Of a DNA stretch of 64,000 nt, positions 23,964-36,738 are shown in pieces. Origin of the DNA: Earliella scabrosa (taxonomy: Eukaryota > Basidiomycota > Agaricomycetes > Polyporales > Polyporaceae); contig JABYQQ010000007.1 of NCBI GenBank assembly GCA_022605405.1, positions 806,001 to 870,000 on the forward strand, read 5' to 3'. A program made the position numbers and the translations under genes. The notes below the pieces were generated by a model. That model made no database searches. It saw only the letters and a list, made by a program, of their open reading frames with translations, and was not told the origin of the DNA. The number at the start of each line of letters is the position of its first letter. The stretch's first letter is position 1.

Positions 23964-24761
23964 AATCGTTCATATGTTCAGCGCTCAAAGGTCAATGTCC
24001 AGGTTCCTGTTGGAGTTCGCGCTTGCGTGCGGTGGTCAACTCCGATTGTGCCGCTGCCCCCTTGGGAGACGAGTGTACGTACGAACCGATCGAGCGACTT
24101 ATGCCTCGCTCGTGAGTGCTGCGGAGACCCGGGTGTTATGGGGCGCGAATACCTCACCGGCATGAAGTCATAAGTGCATTGCAAGTCGGTACTTGGTAGG
24201 TGGCGAGGACTGAGCCTGAGTACTGAATACACCTATTCAATGAATGCTCACGCATGCGGATCGCACGAGTCGCATCAGTCGATGCTATCGCGACCTTCGA
24301 ACGTCGAAGGCTGGCCACAAGCGCACTGATGATGGAGCGATGAGCGAATGCAGGGAACCTGGGAAGACTCTGGAATGACAGCACCGGGCTGGAAGCTGGA
24401 AGTCTGAAGAAGTGGAAGTAGCGGGTTCGCGCATGGGCGTGGGACGCGCGCGACAGCGCGTTCTCAGAGTCATTTGGAATGCGGGCGCGAGCCGAGGGCT
24501 TCGCGGTTTCGCGCGTCGCGCATCGCAGAGCCTCAGTGGGTCTTGTGAAGAGCTAGAGAATGTTCGACGCTGGAACCGTGGTTCGCGCTCGGGCCAATTG
24601 CACGACAAGTCCGGAGATGATGAAGGTGCGCGTTGTGTACGCCAGAATGGGCCCAACAGAACCTGGACGCATGGATGACCGCGTTGCGAGACATGTCGAG
24701 CTCGACTTTACAGACAACTCTGCAAGTCGTCTTCGAGTTCGCGTTCGCTCTGTAAGCCCAC

Positions 24762-24781
24762 ATACTTACGTCCGTAAGTAT
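24762..24781. repeat. 9-bp-arm inverted repeat ATACTTACG / CGTAAGTAT
   Basis: Perfect palindrome with a TC spacer. The same TACTTAC/GTAAGTA word recurs elsewhere in the gene-poor interval. Confidence 0.55.
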
Positions 24782-25030
24782 TCCCGCGCAGTTTCAGCAT
24801 GGACGAGCAAGCAGAAGACGACCGATGCATCTGATCTGCACATGTCCGGCAGCCCGTGCCGACGACCGCACGCGATCGCCCCCACGCCGCCGATCAGGGT
24901 CAGACTGCCCAAAAAGGCCTAGCGCGGCCCATCGATCGCGACCACGACCCAAGCGTCGAGCATCTCCTTCCGGCGTCCGCTGAGCGCCCGTGCTCAGGCT
25001 GCTGCGCCGCGTTCGCGCTTCCACTTTGTT

Positions 25031-28000
25031 TGCAACTCAGCTCAGCTCATCGACGGACGACATCTCGGACTCGGGGTGGCGTTCGTTCGCAGCCGTCATG
25101 TATAGGTAATTGCGTGAGTCAGACGGCTTGAGGTAAGACGCATCGTGCAGTCCGAGATAACTTAAGCAGTGCGCGGATACAGTCCGATCTCGCCATGTCA
25201 ATAGAGTGCTTAGAATACAGTAAGTAATGTAGTTTTGGCATCCAAGTTCGGATCTTCGTGCTTCGAAATTGCTAAGTACTTGTGACAAGTAAGTACGTAC
25301 ATACTCCGCCGCAAATCCCACCGCATCTGAGTAGGGTAGGACCCACTTGGCATCCCAAGCAGGCGCTGCACAAATCCAGAATTTCGAGCCCGCACGAAGC
25401 TCGGGACTTCCATCTGCGTCACCGCACGGTCGCCCGGCCAACACTGTCAGCACGTCCAGCTCGGTGCCTGGCCGGTGGCAGCGAAGACGAGTCTGCCAGG
25501 AGCTTCCGCGCCCAAAGGCGAACTCGGGCATCCATCTTCGCAGACCGACAGAGAGGAGGCTGCTGCTGCTGGTGCTGCAAGGAACGAGGCCCAAGGAACG
25601 AGAACGAGAACGACGCAGATGCCAAACGGCGGACGGCGGGCAGGGGCGAGAAGCCGGAAGCAGGCTCGAGAAGCGGCGAGGAACGTGAGCTCCGGGCGGG
25701 GGAGGAGGAGGCTCGTGGATGGAAGGAGGCATACACATGCGCTGCGAGGGAGGAAGGTGCGGCGATCAGTGAGTTCGACGAGGTGCGAAGCGAGAAGGAC
25801 GGCGTAGGACGAGGGGGCGCCGTGTAACCTTCACGTTCGAGCTGGAAACCGGGCCTCGTTAACTGGCGAAGGTGGGCGAGGAATCCGCGGAAGTGTGATA
25901 GAGCACGGTGGACGCCTTGGAGTGAGCTCACCGCCGCACTTCGTTGTATAGCAGCGAACAGACCGAGCGGCGGAAGAAGGCCGGGGGTGCGGATAGAGAG
26001 GGGGCGGGTAACGAGGAGGCCGCAGCCACCTTCCTTGTTCGCGTCCGCGATGCACATCCGGGGGTCTCGAGGGACATCGTACGGTGTGTGTGCAGATCAC
26101 GGTCGCACGCCGTCCAGTGCTGGGTTCTTCTGCTCGCCGACGTCCGAACGGGGATGCTGGTGGAACGGAGGTGGTGGGAGATCGTGCCCTGCAGGGTAGA
26201 CGGCGCGTTTGCTGTAGTCTGTAGAGCGCGCCCACACTCACGATGTGCGATCGAATTGAACAACGTACCGGACAAGCTCAAGCACAAGCATCGAGGGGGC
26301 CTAAGTATGCGGTGCCGGGAAAGGATACGTGGGTGCCACTGTTGGGGCCGAGTGGCGCGCTGGGTCGTTCTTGGTCTCGTGGGGCTACAGGGCCCCACAA
26401 AGGATGCACAAGCACTGTATGCGCTGGATGTGTACCACGCCGTCCACACGCCGCGATAACAAGCTGCACGGTGCGTCGGTCGCAAACCTCCGCCTCCCTC
26501 GATCGCGCAGTGGCTCCCTCGGGGTCCAAGTTCGCGCACAGGCGCCCGCGTGCAGTCACATCTTTGAACAAGGTTCAGGAAGCGACGCCGCGATTGGCCA
26601 GTCCTATGAATGGCGTGACGTCCTCCCTTGGATGCGGTTCGTGATTGGCCGGGGAGGTGGGGGCTGCAGAGAAGGCGGCACGTCAGCACGTCAAGAGAAG
26701 ACGGCGCGGAACGGTCAAGTGACAACGACGCGCTCGCGGCCGACGCCACGCGCAGAGCTGCCAGAGCACACACCTTCCATCGTCTGAGGTCGCGCTTCCG
26801 AATCCGCCCAGCGCGTGTCGTGGCGACCGCCGCGAGGTCCCGGAGCTCCGAGGCCCGAGATTGAGAGCGGTCTTGCCACAGAACTTTCGCGGAACGCGGG
26901 AATGCGTGCGCTCGCGGTGGGTGGACGTCAGGCGATCTCCTGCTGTGTGTAAGTGTGATGATGAGTGGCACCATGCATGTACGTGTGCAAGCAAATGTTC
27001 GCACAACGTAGGAGTAATAACTCTCACCATCCGAGCCGCTCCTCCGACTCTAGAAACCGCTCCGTCGAACGAGACCTCCACGCAGCGTTCGCGAGTCTTT
27101 GATCACGAGTCTGACCCGGTCAGTGACCACCGATCGGGACACCAGCAGAGGCCGACCTGGGACCGTACTACCCACGTCGCTATCAGCTGCTTATCCAGGG
27201 CTTCAAGTTGTTCCGCCTCCCAATGTCCCTCAGCACAGCTCGACGTCTAAGCCGTACGTAACCGCCTGCGTGCCAGGGACTCGGGGAGGCACCCGCAGAC
27301 AGCCGCAGAGAGACTAACTGAAGCGGAAGGCAGTTTAGCTCGACTAGCGCGCGATCCGTAGGCGAGCAACGACGCACCGAACTAACGATACCATGGCACT
27401 GAGGGGGAGAGAGAGCAAGAGAGACGAGGCGAGATGAGAGCTCGCGTGCGTGACGTTAACATCGCGGCCACAGTCTGACAGTCATACTTGGGTTGGTCGC
27501 GGGTGCCTGCCAACATCGCGCGCGAGTCGCGACGAGCCCGAGGTTTGGGATCCCGTTTCGCCCCGAGTTCTCGCGCGGGCGCCCTGGCCAGTAGTGGCCT
27601 CGTATCGCCGTCTTCTTCGGGCTCGCGTACGCCCGCGCAGTCCACTCGTGCTCGCGGAACCAAAACCGTGCGCTGATGCGGGCGCCACAAGAGGTCAGCG
27701 TTGAGTACTGCGAGTATAAATCGGGCACCCAACAGACGTTCGCGGCGGAACGGAACACGCCCGGGCGCTGTTCAGATCGACCGCCCGCTGACCAGTGACC
27801 GCCACTATATCCCAAACCGGGAGGAGCGCGACAACCTCAGTCTTGCGACATTACTTCAACTTGACGACGCTGATCGCGCGTTTCGACAGACGGTTCTGAA
27901 GAGGGCAAAGCGCGAGGTATTATTAGAGAGGTACGGAGGGCATCAGCACGTTATGATACTTGGGCAGCACTCGTATCTGACTCACCATTCCGTGCGGCGT

Positions 28001-29799
28001 CACCAGCTCACCATGCGCAGTAAGAACTAGCACTAGCACTAAGTAATACTGTACAGTGTTCAGCAGGTGCACTGCCCTGTTGCGTGCGCGGAAGCAAACC
28101 TGTCAGGTCAGGAACAGGCCGAGCCGCTCGGACAAGTGTACTCCTACCTGACCGGTGAGTAGTACTTATGACAGCTTCTGACCGGCGTGCTTCTGGCATT
28201 TCGATGGACGCGTTCGGGACACCTGATCACGACCAATGACAATCATCAGCCTGAGCCACGAGCCATCGAATGAGCGCATCGGAACGCGTACCGCCCAATT
28301 GGCTACTCAGTACCACACTACCAGACCTGAGATTACATACTTACCTGGACCAGTGGCAAAACCGCACACGGTACTTATCGCGAGACGCGAGTGGCACTGG
28401 TCCTCCCCTCCGAGGTTCGGGAGGTGTGAGAGCGGGTGGGAGGCACGTCGACAAGTATGGCCCGGCCGCAATCCAGCTGAGCTTCGCGTGCCCGACCCGC
28501 GCCTGGCCCTTTGCAAGATAGATTCCGCGCTGAACGTTCTGCGATCGCTGGAAGAGGAGGAGGCTTGCGCCGGGAGGCACGGAGTGCGCACATGTGCATG
28601 TGAGCATCGCGATATCGAGCGTGATGACGACAAAGTCGCAACTCGACGTCATGTGCGAGCCTGGGATATGCATGCTGGATCGCATATCTGCATCCGCGGC
28701 CCTGGTGCCCGAGAGCGTTGGATCAGCAGCAGTACGTAGCTCGTACCAATTTCGTGTCAACATCCTATGCATGCAGAGCTATGCGTGGTGATCGAACATG
28801 GTGACAAGTGAACCCTCTGAGGCTCCGACTCCTTCCTTACCCAACCATCGAGTAAGTAAGCGCTCGAATTAGGATTAGTGCGGCGTCGGGCGCGGAGGCT
28901 GGCGGGAATGTCTCTCTTCAATAAGTGATTACCGCTGCGGAGACCCTACCGGTGACCAGTCACCGCACCAAGCCGCGAATGATAGATGCAGTACCAACGA
29001 CGTCGACGCAACGCATGCATCACCATACAATCATAGATGACAGCGTCGGAGGCCCAGTAGCCTCGGGTCACGATGTACCGTAGGCTGACAGGTCGCAGCA
29101 CAGTGCGCCAATCCCCGTGAGCTTCCTCGAAACCCGAAGGCGTCCACCGTCCATGCGTCCGTGAGCCTGCACAAAGGAAGGAGAGAGGGTGTTACGTACG
29201 CGCTGATAGAGCCTGACGTTCGGACTTCGGAGGGACGGAGCGCGGGGAGCGGGAAGCGGGAAGCGGAACGGAGCACGCCAAGCTTAAGCCTCGCACGTCG
29301 GAGGACATAGAGTTCAGCTGCAGTACGAAAGTACGTATAGTTGGTTCCTGGATGGGCGGATGGGCGGATGGGCGGATGGGCAGGGCGGATGCCGGATGCC
29401 GACTGTTGGATGGGTGGCACAACAATGGCCGTTTGCAACGAGGCGCCGCAGGTGATGCGGTCACCTGAGCCTTTTGTGCTTGAGCGGGAGTGGCGTCCTG
29501 GGAGTCCTGGGTCGATGCACGGTCATGCCGGTGGGAGATGGCATTGGCAATGGCGAGTCGATGGCCTGCACGGAGAAGGCCGGGTGGCAGCGATGGCGAT
29601 AGGGATCCGCGCACTAGCCAACTTGATTGCCATGGTGGGTGGCAGGTGGCATATGCATGCACGCCGGACGAGTCTGACGGAGTTCGGAGGAGGGCGGGTT
29701 GATCGTGCTCGTGACGCAAAGTTCAAAGAACGGAGCGCGGTGCCAGGCACAGGACCTGGTGGGAGGCCACAATTGGAGCGATAAGTAGCACGCTGCACG
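25031..29799. other. Gene-poor interval, left of the transposon
   Basis: About 4.8 kb without a conserved gene. Frames of 100-358 codons occur on both strands across the same bases (notably minus 27004-25928), all Arg/Ser/Pro-rich and mutually overlapping. Recurrent short words (GTAAGTA/TACTTAC and TGACC(A/G)GTGA) are scattered here. An 8-bp unit repeat (GATGGGCG) lies at 29351-29381. Confidence 0.4.
29351..29381. repeat. Tandem repeat (GATGGGCG)n
   Basis: Between three and four copies of an 8-bp unit in direct tandem. Confidence 0.65.
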
Positions 29800-29807
29800 C
29801 ATATGAT
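29800..29807. repeat. Target-site duplication, left copy (CATATGAT)
   Basis: Exact match to 30444-30451, immediately outside the terminal inverted repeat. Confidence 0.88.
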
Positions 29808-30443
29808 AGGACCCGGGCATCTCCACCAGATGTTTGTCGAAATATTGCCTAGAGTAGTTTCTATATAAGGAAATTATCCTTGTCCATCTTTGCCTAGCGA
29901 ACGATCCCGATTGAGTCTAGCGCCCACCTAGCGCCCATGGGCCTTGTCGAGACTTTTGCCTATTCGAGGCCGACTATGGCCCTCCGGCGGGCGCTTAAGC
30001 GCGAACCCAGTCGGTCACGGTTTAGGAGGGTTTAGGCCACTTATTGAACGCATCCTCTTTCCATGACGTTCCGCCCGGCATGGCAACACTCCCAGATGCA
30101 CATATGCGACAGATACGGAACATAGATTATTGCAGTGCAAAACTCGAACCCCTTCTCCCAGACCGCCGGCTTAAACTACCTGGAGGAACTCTCAAAGCCT
30201 TCGCTGCTGTTCTCCAGGGCGCCGCTGACGACGACACACGAATGCGAGCCCCGATCGACTTCCAAGCTGTGATGAACGTATTGCGCATTAGCGTGTCACA
30301 TTGTATGTGACAGTCGTGACGGTACGTGACACCTGTGACTTTCCTGTCCACTTTTTGCCTAGCGCCCGCCGAAAACATTGCCTAGCGGAGGCCGAAATGG
30401 GGGGTCCCAGGGGATAAACCTCTGGTGGAGATGCCCGGGTCCT
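29808..30443. mobile_element. Non-autonomous DNA transposon (MITE-like), 636 bp, with TIRs and 8-bp TSD
   Basis: Left end begins AGGACCCGGGCATCTC at 29808, and the complement of the right end (30443 inward) is the same. The first 23 bases are identical and 29 of the first 31 match. Directly outside lie identical 8-bp direct repeats CATATGAT at 29800-29807 and 30444-30451, the target-site duplication. Subterminal copies of TTGCCTAG(C)G occur near both ends (about 29844, 29888, 30355, 30379). No transposase is present. The longest internal frame is 88 codons (30044-30310). TSD length fits hAT, KDZ or Merlin-type transposases, and the terminal bases do not settle which. Confidence 0.9.
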
Positions 30444-30451
30444 CATATGAT
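30444..30451. repeat. Target-site duplication, right copy (CATATGAT)
   Basis: Exact match to 29800-29807, immediately outside the terminal inverted repeat. Confidence 0.88.
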
Positions 30452-31667
30452 GCCGCTGCAGAGACGGACGATGCAGCAGCTGGTTGGATGACCGGCGACG
30501 CGGTGACGGGGAGAACCTGTGAGAAGGATGATCAAGGATCACCCGAGCTCAAGGAGTCCACGGGCACGGGCACGGGTCGCAGTAGCGTCGATGACGAATT
30601 CGAAGAGGATAGAGTCTGAGGAAGGGGAGGGAAGGGGACGCGGAGGCACACTGACCCTTCGGAGGCTCGGAAGCTCGGAGGCGCGGACTTTGGCGTTCGG
30701 AACGCTCTCATGCTCTCGCACCTGACGCGGCGGATGGCCAGCACGGCAGCGCTGCGGATTGTCCGATGTGCGATGGATGTCGATGGGACGCGATATGCCG
30801 TGTGTACAGGTCACCGTGGTGTGGATATGGAACATGAGGCATTCCGGCGGTGACACCGCAAGATAGGCACGACGCACGCCCGAGGCCAACCGAACACAAT
30901 TGAGCTTGCGAGGTGCCGGAGGATGGAGGATGGCCAACGCTCGGAGAGTTGTTTGTTCTCATGTTCCCGGAGACGGAGGTGAGAAGAGAAGACGAGTTTG
31001 AAGTTTCAGCCAACAGCCGCGCACGCGATGCGTCATAATGATGGGCTCTCCTGTCAAGTCGGTAACGCGGTAACATCGGCAGCCACGCTCGCTACAGCCT
31101 ACTTGTGCCGGACGCGTCGACCCGGCCCGAGCTCCGAGCCACACAGCGGCAAAAGCTGGCAAAAGTCGCACAAAAAATCCCAACGCGAGCCGACGCATGT
31201 TTGTTTGACATGCGTATGGTCTGATGGTCATGACGTGCGTCGGGCTCGGGGCTCGGAGTTATCTCACCACTCGTGAGCCCGCGGGACGCACGCGAGTGGC
31301 ACAAATCATCCGTTCCGAGTCCCGACACCGAGCACTGAGCAGCAGCTGGTCCCTGGACGCCTGTTCCACTCGGAGTTCGACGTTGGGTACCTTGGCGGCC
31401 ACACGCCGGACAGAGATAACACGACGAGACACACGGCTCGGACTCGGGATGCACGCCGAACACGAGCTCGCGAGCCAAGCGCGGTCACCGTGGCGGCGGC
31501 GTTCCTTGCGGGCCACGGCTTGCGCTGTTCCGTCTCGAGACTCTCCAAGTCCGAGTCCGAGTCACAGCTCTTGTCAGCCTCAAGAGCCTCGTGTGTGATT
31601 GTGATGTCTATCTGCAAGTCAATCTTCAGCTCCACCCCTGCCAACACTGAGAACTGAACAGACGGAA

Positions 31668-31695
31668 ACCCACAACCCACAACCCGCAACCCACA
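31668..31695. repeat. Tandem repeat (ACCCACA)n
   Basis: Four near-identical 7-bp units, one with a single substitution. It resembles degenerate telomere-like sequence but is too short and imperfect to call that. Confidence 0.55.
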
Positions 31696-34600
31696 GTGCG
31701 CAGCCCCATCTACCAATCTTCTCGCAGCGCACAGCCAGGGCAGGGCGCACGCCGACGGGACGTTCATCATCATCGATGCATCACCCACCGTTGAGTGAGT
31801 AAGGAATGGCGCACCGCATGGCGGCGGAGTACGGCGTACGCACGAGAACGCATGTATGACGATGTCGTGCGCGCGAGCGAGCTATGTACTTACCCAGCAA
31901 GCTTGCTTCAAGGTGGAGCCGGCGGGGCGAACAGAAGGAACGCTTCCGTCGTCCAAGATCTGACCGCGCCACCGCCGGAGCTTGCACTGTTGCAGGAGCG
32001 CGTTTCATCCTCAACTTTTTTTGCTTGAGCCAGAGTCGTCTTGACAACCGCCCTGTTCTGTCCTGGTCACATGCACTCCGCCGCACTTGAGCTTTCCCGT
32101 TATATTGCGTCTTGAGTTGTTCGGGATCGGACAATTTGACAAAGGCAGCGGGGGCGTGCCGAGCGGATGGCCATGGCACGGGCATGCGGGCACGGGCACT
32201 CGTTCGCCGTCGCCGTCCCGTCCTCGTCCTCGGAGTCCTTCGAGCTCACCCAATCACCCAATTGAACCTGAACTTGGTGATCAAAACTCCAACACGACGA
32301 GCTTATCGATGCGATCGTAGGTAGATGCGTGGAGATGAAGATGGGATGGATTGGCAGGAGGGAACGACGAGGAGGTGGAGAGATGGATCATGCGGCCCGC
32401 TGGCACCCAGCCGAGCGAGCGGAGACTCGGGATCGAGCGCGACGACGTCCTCGGCACTGGGCAGGAGTGGGGGGCCACAACGCTCGGCCGCACAAGTTCA
32501 GTTCAACGCGGGACGTGTTGCGTGGTGGAGGCGCGAGCTCCCAAATGCATGGATGCGCAGATCACCTCTCCAGGGAACGGTCGTTCCAAGTGCCTACTCC
32601 GCGGTAAAAGCTCGTTCAGGCAGGAAAAGTCAGTGACACTGAGAATTCGAATGCGGGGAAACAGAGACGCGACCTGCGTCATGATAACGTTATCCTGATT
32701 CGACACGCTGGCGACCGACGACCGTCCCTGATGATAGATAAGATCGCCCCTCCGGCCACGCTCCCTGCCGACCGGCACGCCCTCCCCCATCTCCCATCTT
32801 CCCATCTGCGACATCTCGCGCTGCGCGCGAACGAGCGAGCGAGCGACCATCTGGCATCTCTGCATCTCGCGACTCTTGCGATGCGTGCAATACTTACTCC
32901 GCCGCGTGTTCTGAATCTCGAAGATCAGACTCGGGCTCAGCTGCCCAAGCTCAAGCTCAAGGGCCAAATGCATGCACACGCGCGTGGGGGGATCGAACTT
33001 GGGTATGATTCGGAAAGCAGATGGATTGCACAGGACGGGCGACACCAGCAAGCTGGATGGGTCGGGCGAGATGTGTGTGTGTCAACAGACAAGTCGGTAT
33101 GCGCGACGACAGAATACAGAGCGACGACAAGGGAACGATGGGATGAGGATGGTGGTGGGGGGATCAGTCAATGGCGGGGTGGGGGGTATGTACACGATAG
33201 CAGCAGCTCCTTCCGTCTCCTTCCTTCCTCCATTACAATAGACTTCTCGTACAACGCTGCGCTGGGCGGGGGGACTGGGGAGAATACGAATACCGGAGCA
33301 CGATGTGGTAGGGTGGTAATACAAGTTGCGTGATCGAACGGCGAGAGCATGATCGATTATAGAAGAGACAGCTGGGGAGGAGGGGAGAGCAGCGCGTCAG
33401 CATCGCCATTCCGAGCGAGAGACGGAGCGCACACGCTGGAAGCGCGGGAGCGGAAGGGGAGATGGGATGGGAACGAGTGTGGCGGTGGATGGTTTGGGCG
33501 GGACGCGGGAAGAATGGAAGAAGGGCGGAGGAGACGGGCGGGTGTACTCACATGGTAGAGCGAGGAGAGACTATGATACAGTGCGAGGCGCGTTTACTTG
33601 AACGGGCAAGTGGGCGCATGGGCACCGCGCCAGCCGCAGTGGCAGCACTGGGGCGAGCTCGCGGACGTCGGGCAGGGCGCGGAGTCGACGGCGCAGGAGA
33701 CGGGCATCGCTCCGGTGGAGGGCGTCGACGCGTGCGGATGTGATGAGGGCGCGACGGAGCGCGAGACGCAGATGGTTGCGGGTGCGGATGCGTGCATGGT
33801 TGGTTGAAGGTCAGAGAGGTGGTAGTGGTTGGGTGGAGGTGTGCGCGGACGCGGGTGGTTGCGATGCTTGGGGGTGGTGGTGGGTGAGCGGGATGAGGCT
33901 CGGAGGAGAGGGATGAGGGTGGGATGTGTGGCTGAGAGCGGAAGAGACGGAGGAGATGAGTTGGTTGAACGGAAAGTGCTTGGGGAGCGGAATGGTGAGG
34001 GGAGACGGAGGAGGACTCCACCTTTTATGCATTCCGAGTCCGACGACGAGCATCTCGCATACTAGAGCGTCAATCCCCGCTGAATGCGGTAATAGCAGGA
34101 GAGAACGTCACTTGTTAATCTGCTTTTTGCATGGCAACTTCAAAGGGATAAATGTGAAAATAAGTAGATAATGGGGAGATGGGATCGGGGCAGCCGAGAA
34201 AAGCTGGAGAAACGAGATTTGGGAGGCACACTATACCGGATATGGCATGCGGCCACAGTGCAATCGCTCGTCTGCTCGGCCATAGCTCGCGCTCGGCGCC
34301 GTGACTCATTCCGTCCTCCTCCTCCTGCGCGCTGTCCTCCACACCGGTCCCTGCGCCTTGCGTATGCGCCCATTGTCCTCCCAAACGCCTGCCGAAATGC
34401 CCTCTGCCCGCCGTCCACATCGTCATGGCCGTCGAGTCGCCTATCATGACCTGTGCAGCCCGGCCGTGATCCTGTGCCACTCGTTCCTTTGTCTGCGTTC
34501 CGGATAATCGCTCCTGACACGCCTCAGATGTGGCCGCCAGCCTCGAGGGTTCAATGTCATCAATCCGAGCCGATCGCCGTTGACGGTGTCTTTCGAGCCA

Positions 34601-36723
34601 CGAAGGGCCTTTGGACGCTTGCACGCTATTGTGTCACGCCACGCGCTGCCGACCATTGTCGCGCGGCGGGGCAGGGTGCGTGCTCGATATGGGCATTGGC
34701 CACACCAAATATGCGCCGGAGGAGGATAGTGGCACGCGCGCGACTGCGGCTCAGACGGACGTGGACGCGGACGCGGGGACGGATTGTCGGGCGCGGGCCC
34801 CTTCCCTCTGTGTCGGTCGTAGACCCTCTTTCTCCGTGAGCTTCTTCGCCTCTCTTTGTTGCCAGCGTGCTGTCGCGGGGCGTGATCCCATCGGGGGTGT
34901 GCTCAGGGCGACGGTGGGTTCTGTCGATAGCAGCCCTCGTTCGGACGAGGGCAGACGTCGGTCGCGAGCCAGGGTGGTTTGCGTTGCTACGAGCGCCGGC
35001 CCCAGAGCCGTCCAGGCCGCACGTCCCCGAGCAACGTCGAGGCGTCGAGCGCACGGCCGCGCTTCAGTGCAGCGACGACCCGGACGACGGTCGTTCTCGC
35101 ACTTCTTACTTTCATTTCCTCGGACATGGACATATGGATTGCCGGGAGGGGCGCGTCGCCAGCCGGTCGTCCCATCCTCCCATGTCTGGGAGATGACCGT
35201 TTCTGGATCTGTATACGCCGTGCTGCGAAGGATCTGCTTCACGAAGCCTGAAGGAGCACGACCGCGCCTCGTCTCCATCCCGACGCGAGCGAGAGGGTGC
35301 GAGGGTGGCCAGGCAGGCCTCGGCCTGGAGACGTCGGACAGGGTGTGAGTGTGAGGGAAAGAGGCCCCCAAGACTCAAGTGCGCACCGAGCGTGTCCGGG
35401 ACGCGTCCGGCGACCGAGTCGGGGAGGAAGAGCGCACCGGTCACGTAACGTGGCAGATCTGGCCAGGAACGTCGAGCGAGTATGGCCCTGGCGACCTCCC
35501 GGCGGGCTCCTTCTCGAGGCTTGCTGCATATGCTTATGCGAGCAATTGCAACGTCTATGGGTCGCATCAGGCGATGGGTGCCCGCGATCTGCCCGCGCAG
35601 AGCGCAAGAACGCTCGCTTAACACCGCGCTGCTGGACAGGCCTGGACGTCCGGGTCGCGTCTGCGTCTTGGAGCTCGCGCGCGTGCGGGGGTGGGAGGTG
35701 CGCGGGTGTGCACGAGACCGTTGCGGGGCGCACGTGGCGGGCTTCTCTTACGCGCGGGCTTGAGAGGGCGAAGGCGAGGACGATGGACCCTCGGAGCGAG
35801 GGACCCGGAGGACGTACGACGCGGGCGGGCGCCAGGCTGCCATTCAGATCGCCAGGGGGCTTCTGCCAGCCTCAGACGGGCTCACGGGGACGCGGGATCG
35901 CTGCTCCTTCGCGCGTTGCTCGCCCCTTCTGTCTTCCATCCCGAACCGGTCAGAGCCACGCAGGCAGGCCATTGGAGGCACACGGGCCTCTGCCTGCGCC
36001 CCGTCACGCCCTCGCACTCGCACACGCACACGCACACGGCCCAGACGCCAGCAGGACCCAGTCCCCCACTATCTCCGTCCCCCTTCACGCGGCACGACCC
36101 CGTCCGTCGCAAACCATATTCTCGCCCCGCAAATAACCACCCGCCCGCGCCGCCACCTCCCACCGTCCGTAGCGAGGTCGCCCTCCGAGCGGGCCCCCGC
36201 TTCCTTCACCGTCCACAGCCGCACGATCCGATCTCGTGCGCACCGGCCTGCCCTCATCCAATCTATCGCTCTCTAACGTTACCGTCCTCTCCCGTCAAGC
36301 GTAGCTACCACCCTCAGGGTGGGCCTCTCTAGCGACCCGCCTGCCGTCTGTCTTTCGTCCCACCGATCTCGATCCCGCTGCCGCCTGGATATCTGGATAG
36401 CTCGTCGGCCGCTTCTGCATCAAGAATATCCAGCCCACATCTCGATTCGCAGCCCTGACGCTGCTACCCATCCTCTTCCCAGCGGCTGCGCGCGTCCCCG
36501 CATCCTGTGCATTAATATTCCAGTGCGCGACCTTCCATCGCGAACCGCAATGGCATCCATCATTCCGGAAGATTATGCAATCCAGGAAGACCTGCATGCA
36601 GCCTGAGCACCAATTCCAAGGCGTCCATGTCAGCAATCACGACGCACGTACGGCGATCCCCTCCCCAGGCTACAGCAAGCTCCTTCTGGAAGTCTTGCAA
36701 GACTTGCAGTTCTGTGCCTCCCG

Positions 36724-36738
36724 CACACACACACACAC
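36724..36738. repeat. (CA)n microsatellite
   Basis: Uninterrupted CA dinucleotides, about seven copies. Confidence 0.7.

Larger units (their letters stand above)
22591..25030. other. Gene-poor interval: GC-rich, with polypurine/polypyrimidine tracts
   Basis: About 2.4 kb with overlapping long frames in several phases (up to 240 codons) rich in Arg, Pro, Ala and Ser, none resembling a family. Holds a polypurine tract at 23568-23611, a polypyrimidine-rich stretch at about 23690-23760, and a short tandem repeat at 23939-23963. Confidence 0.4.

Noticed and set aside
25928..27004. 358-codon minus-strand open frame
   Set aside because: Arg/Ser/Pro-rich with no domain, overlapped on the plus strand by several comparable frames. 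GC-rich sequence has few stops, so length alone is not evidence.
31668..31695. Telomere-like repeat
   Set aside because: The unit ACCCACA is not the fungal CCCTAA repeat and the run is only about four imperfect copies.
35297..36136. 279-codon plus-strand open frame and its overlapping rivals on both strands
   Set aside because: Low-complexity composition and four competing frames over the same bases, with no family similarity or splice pattern.
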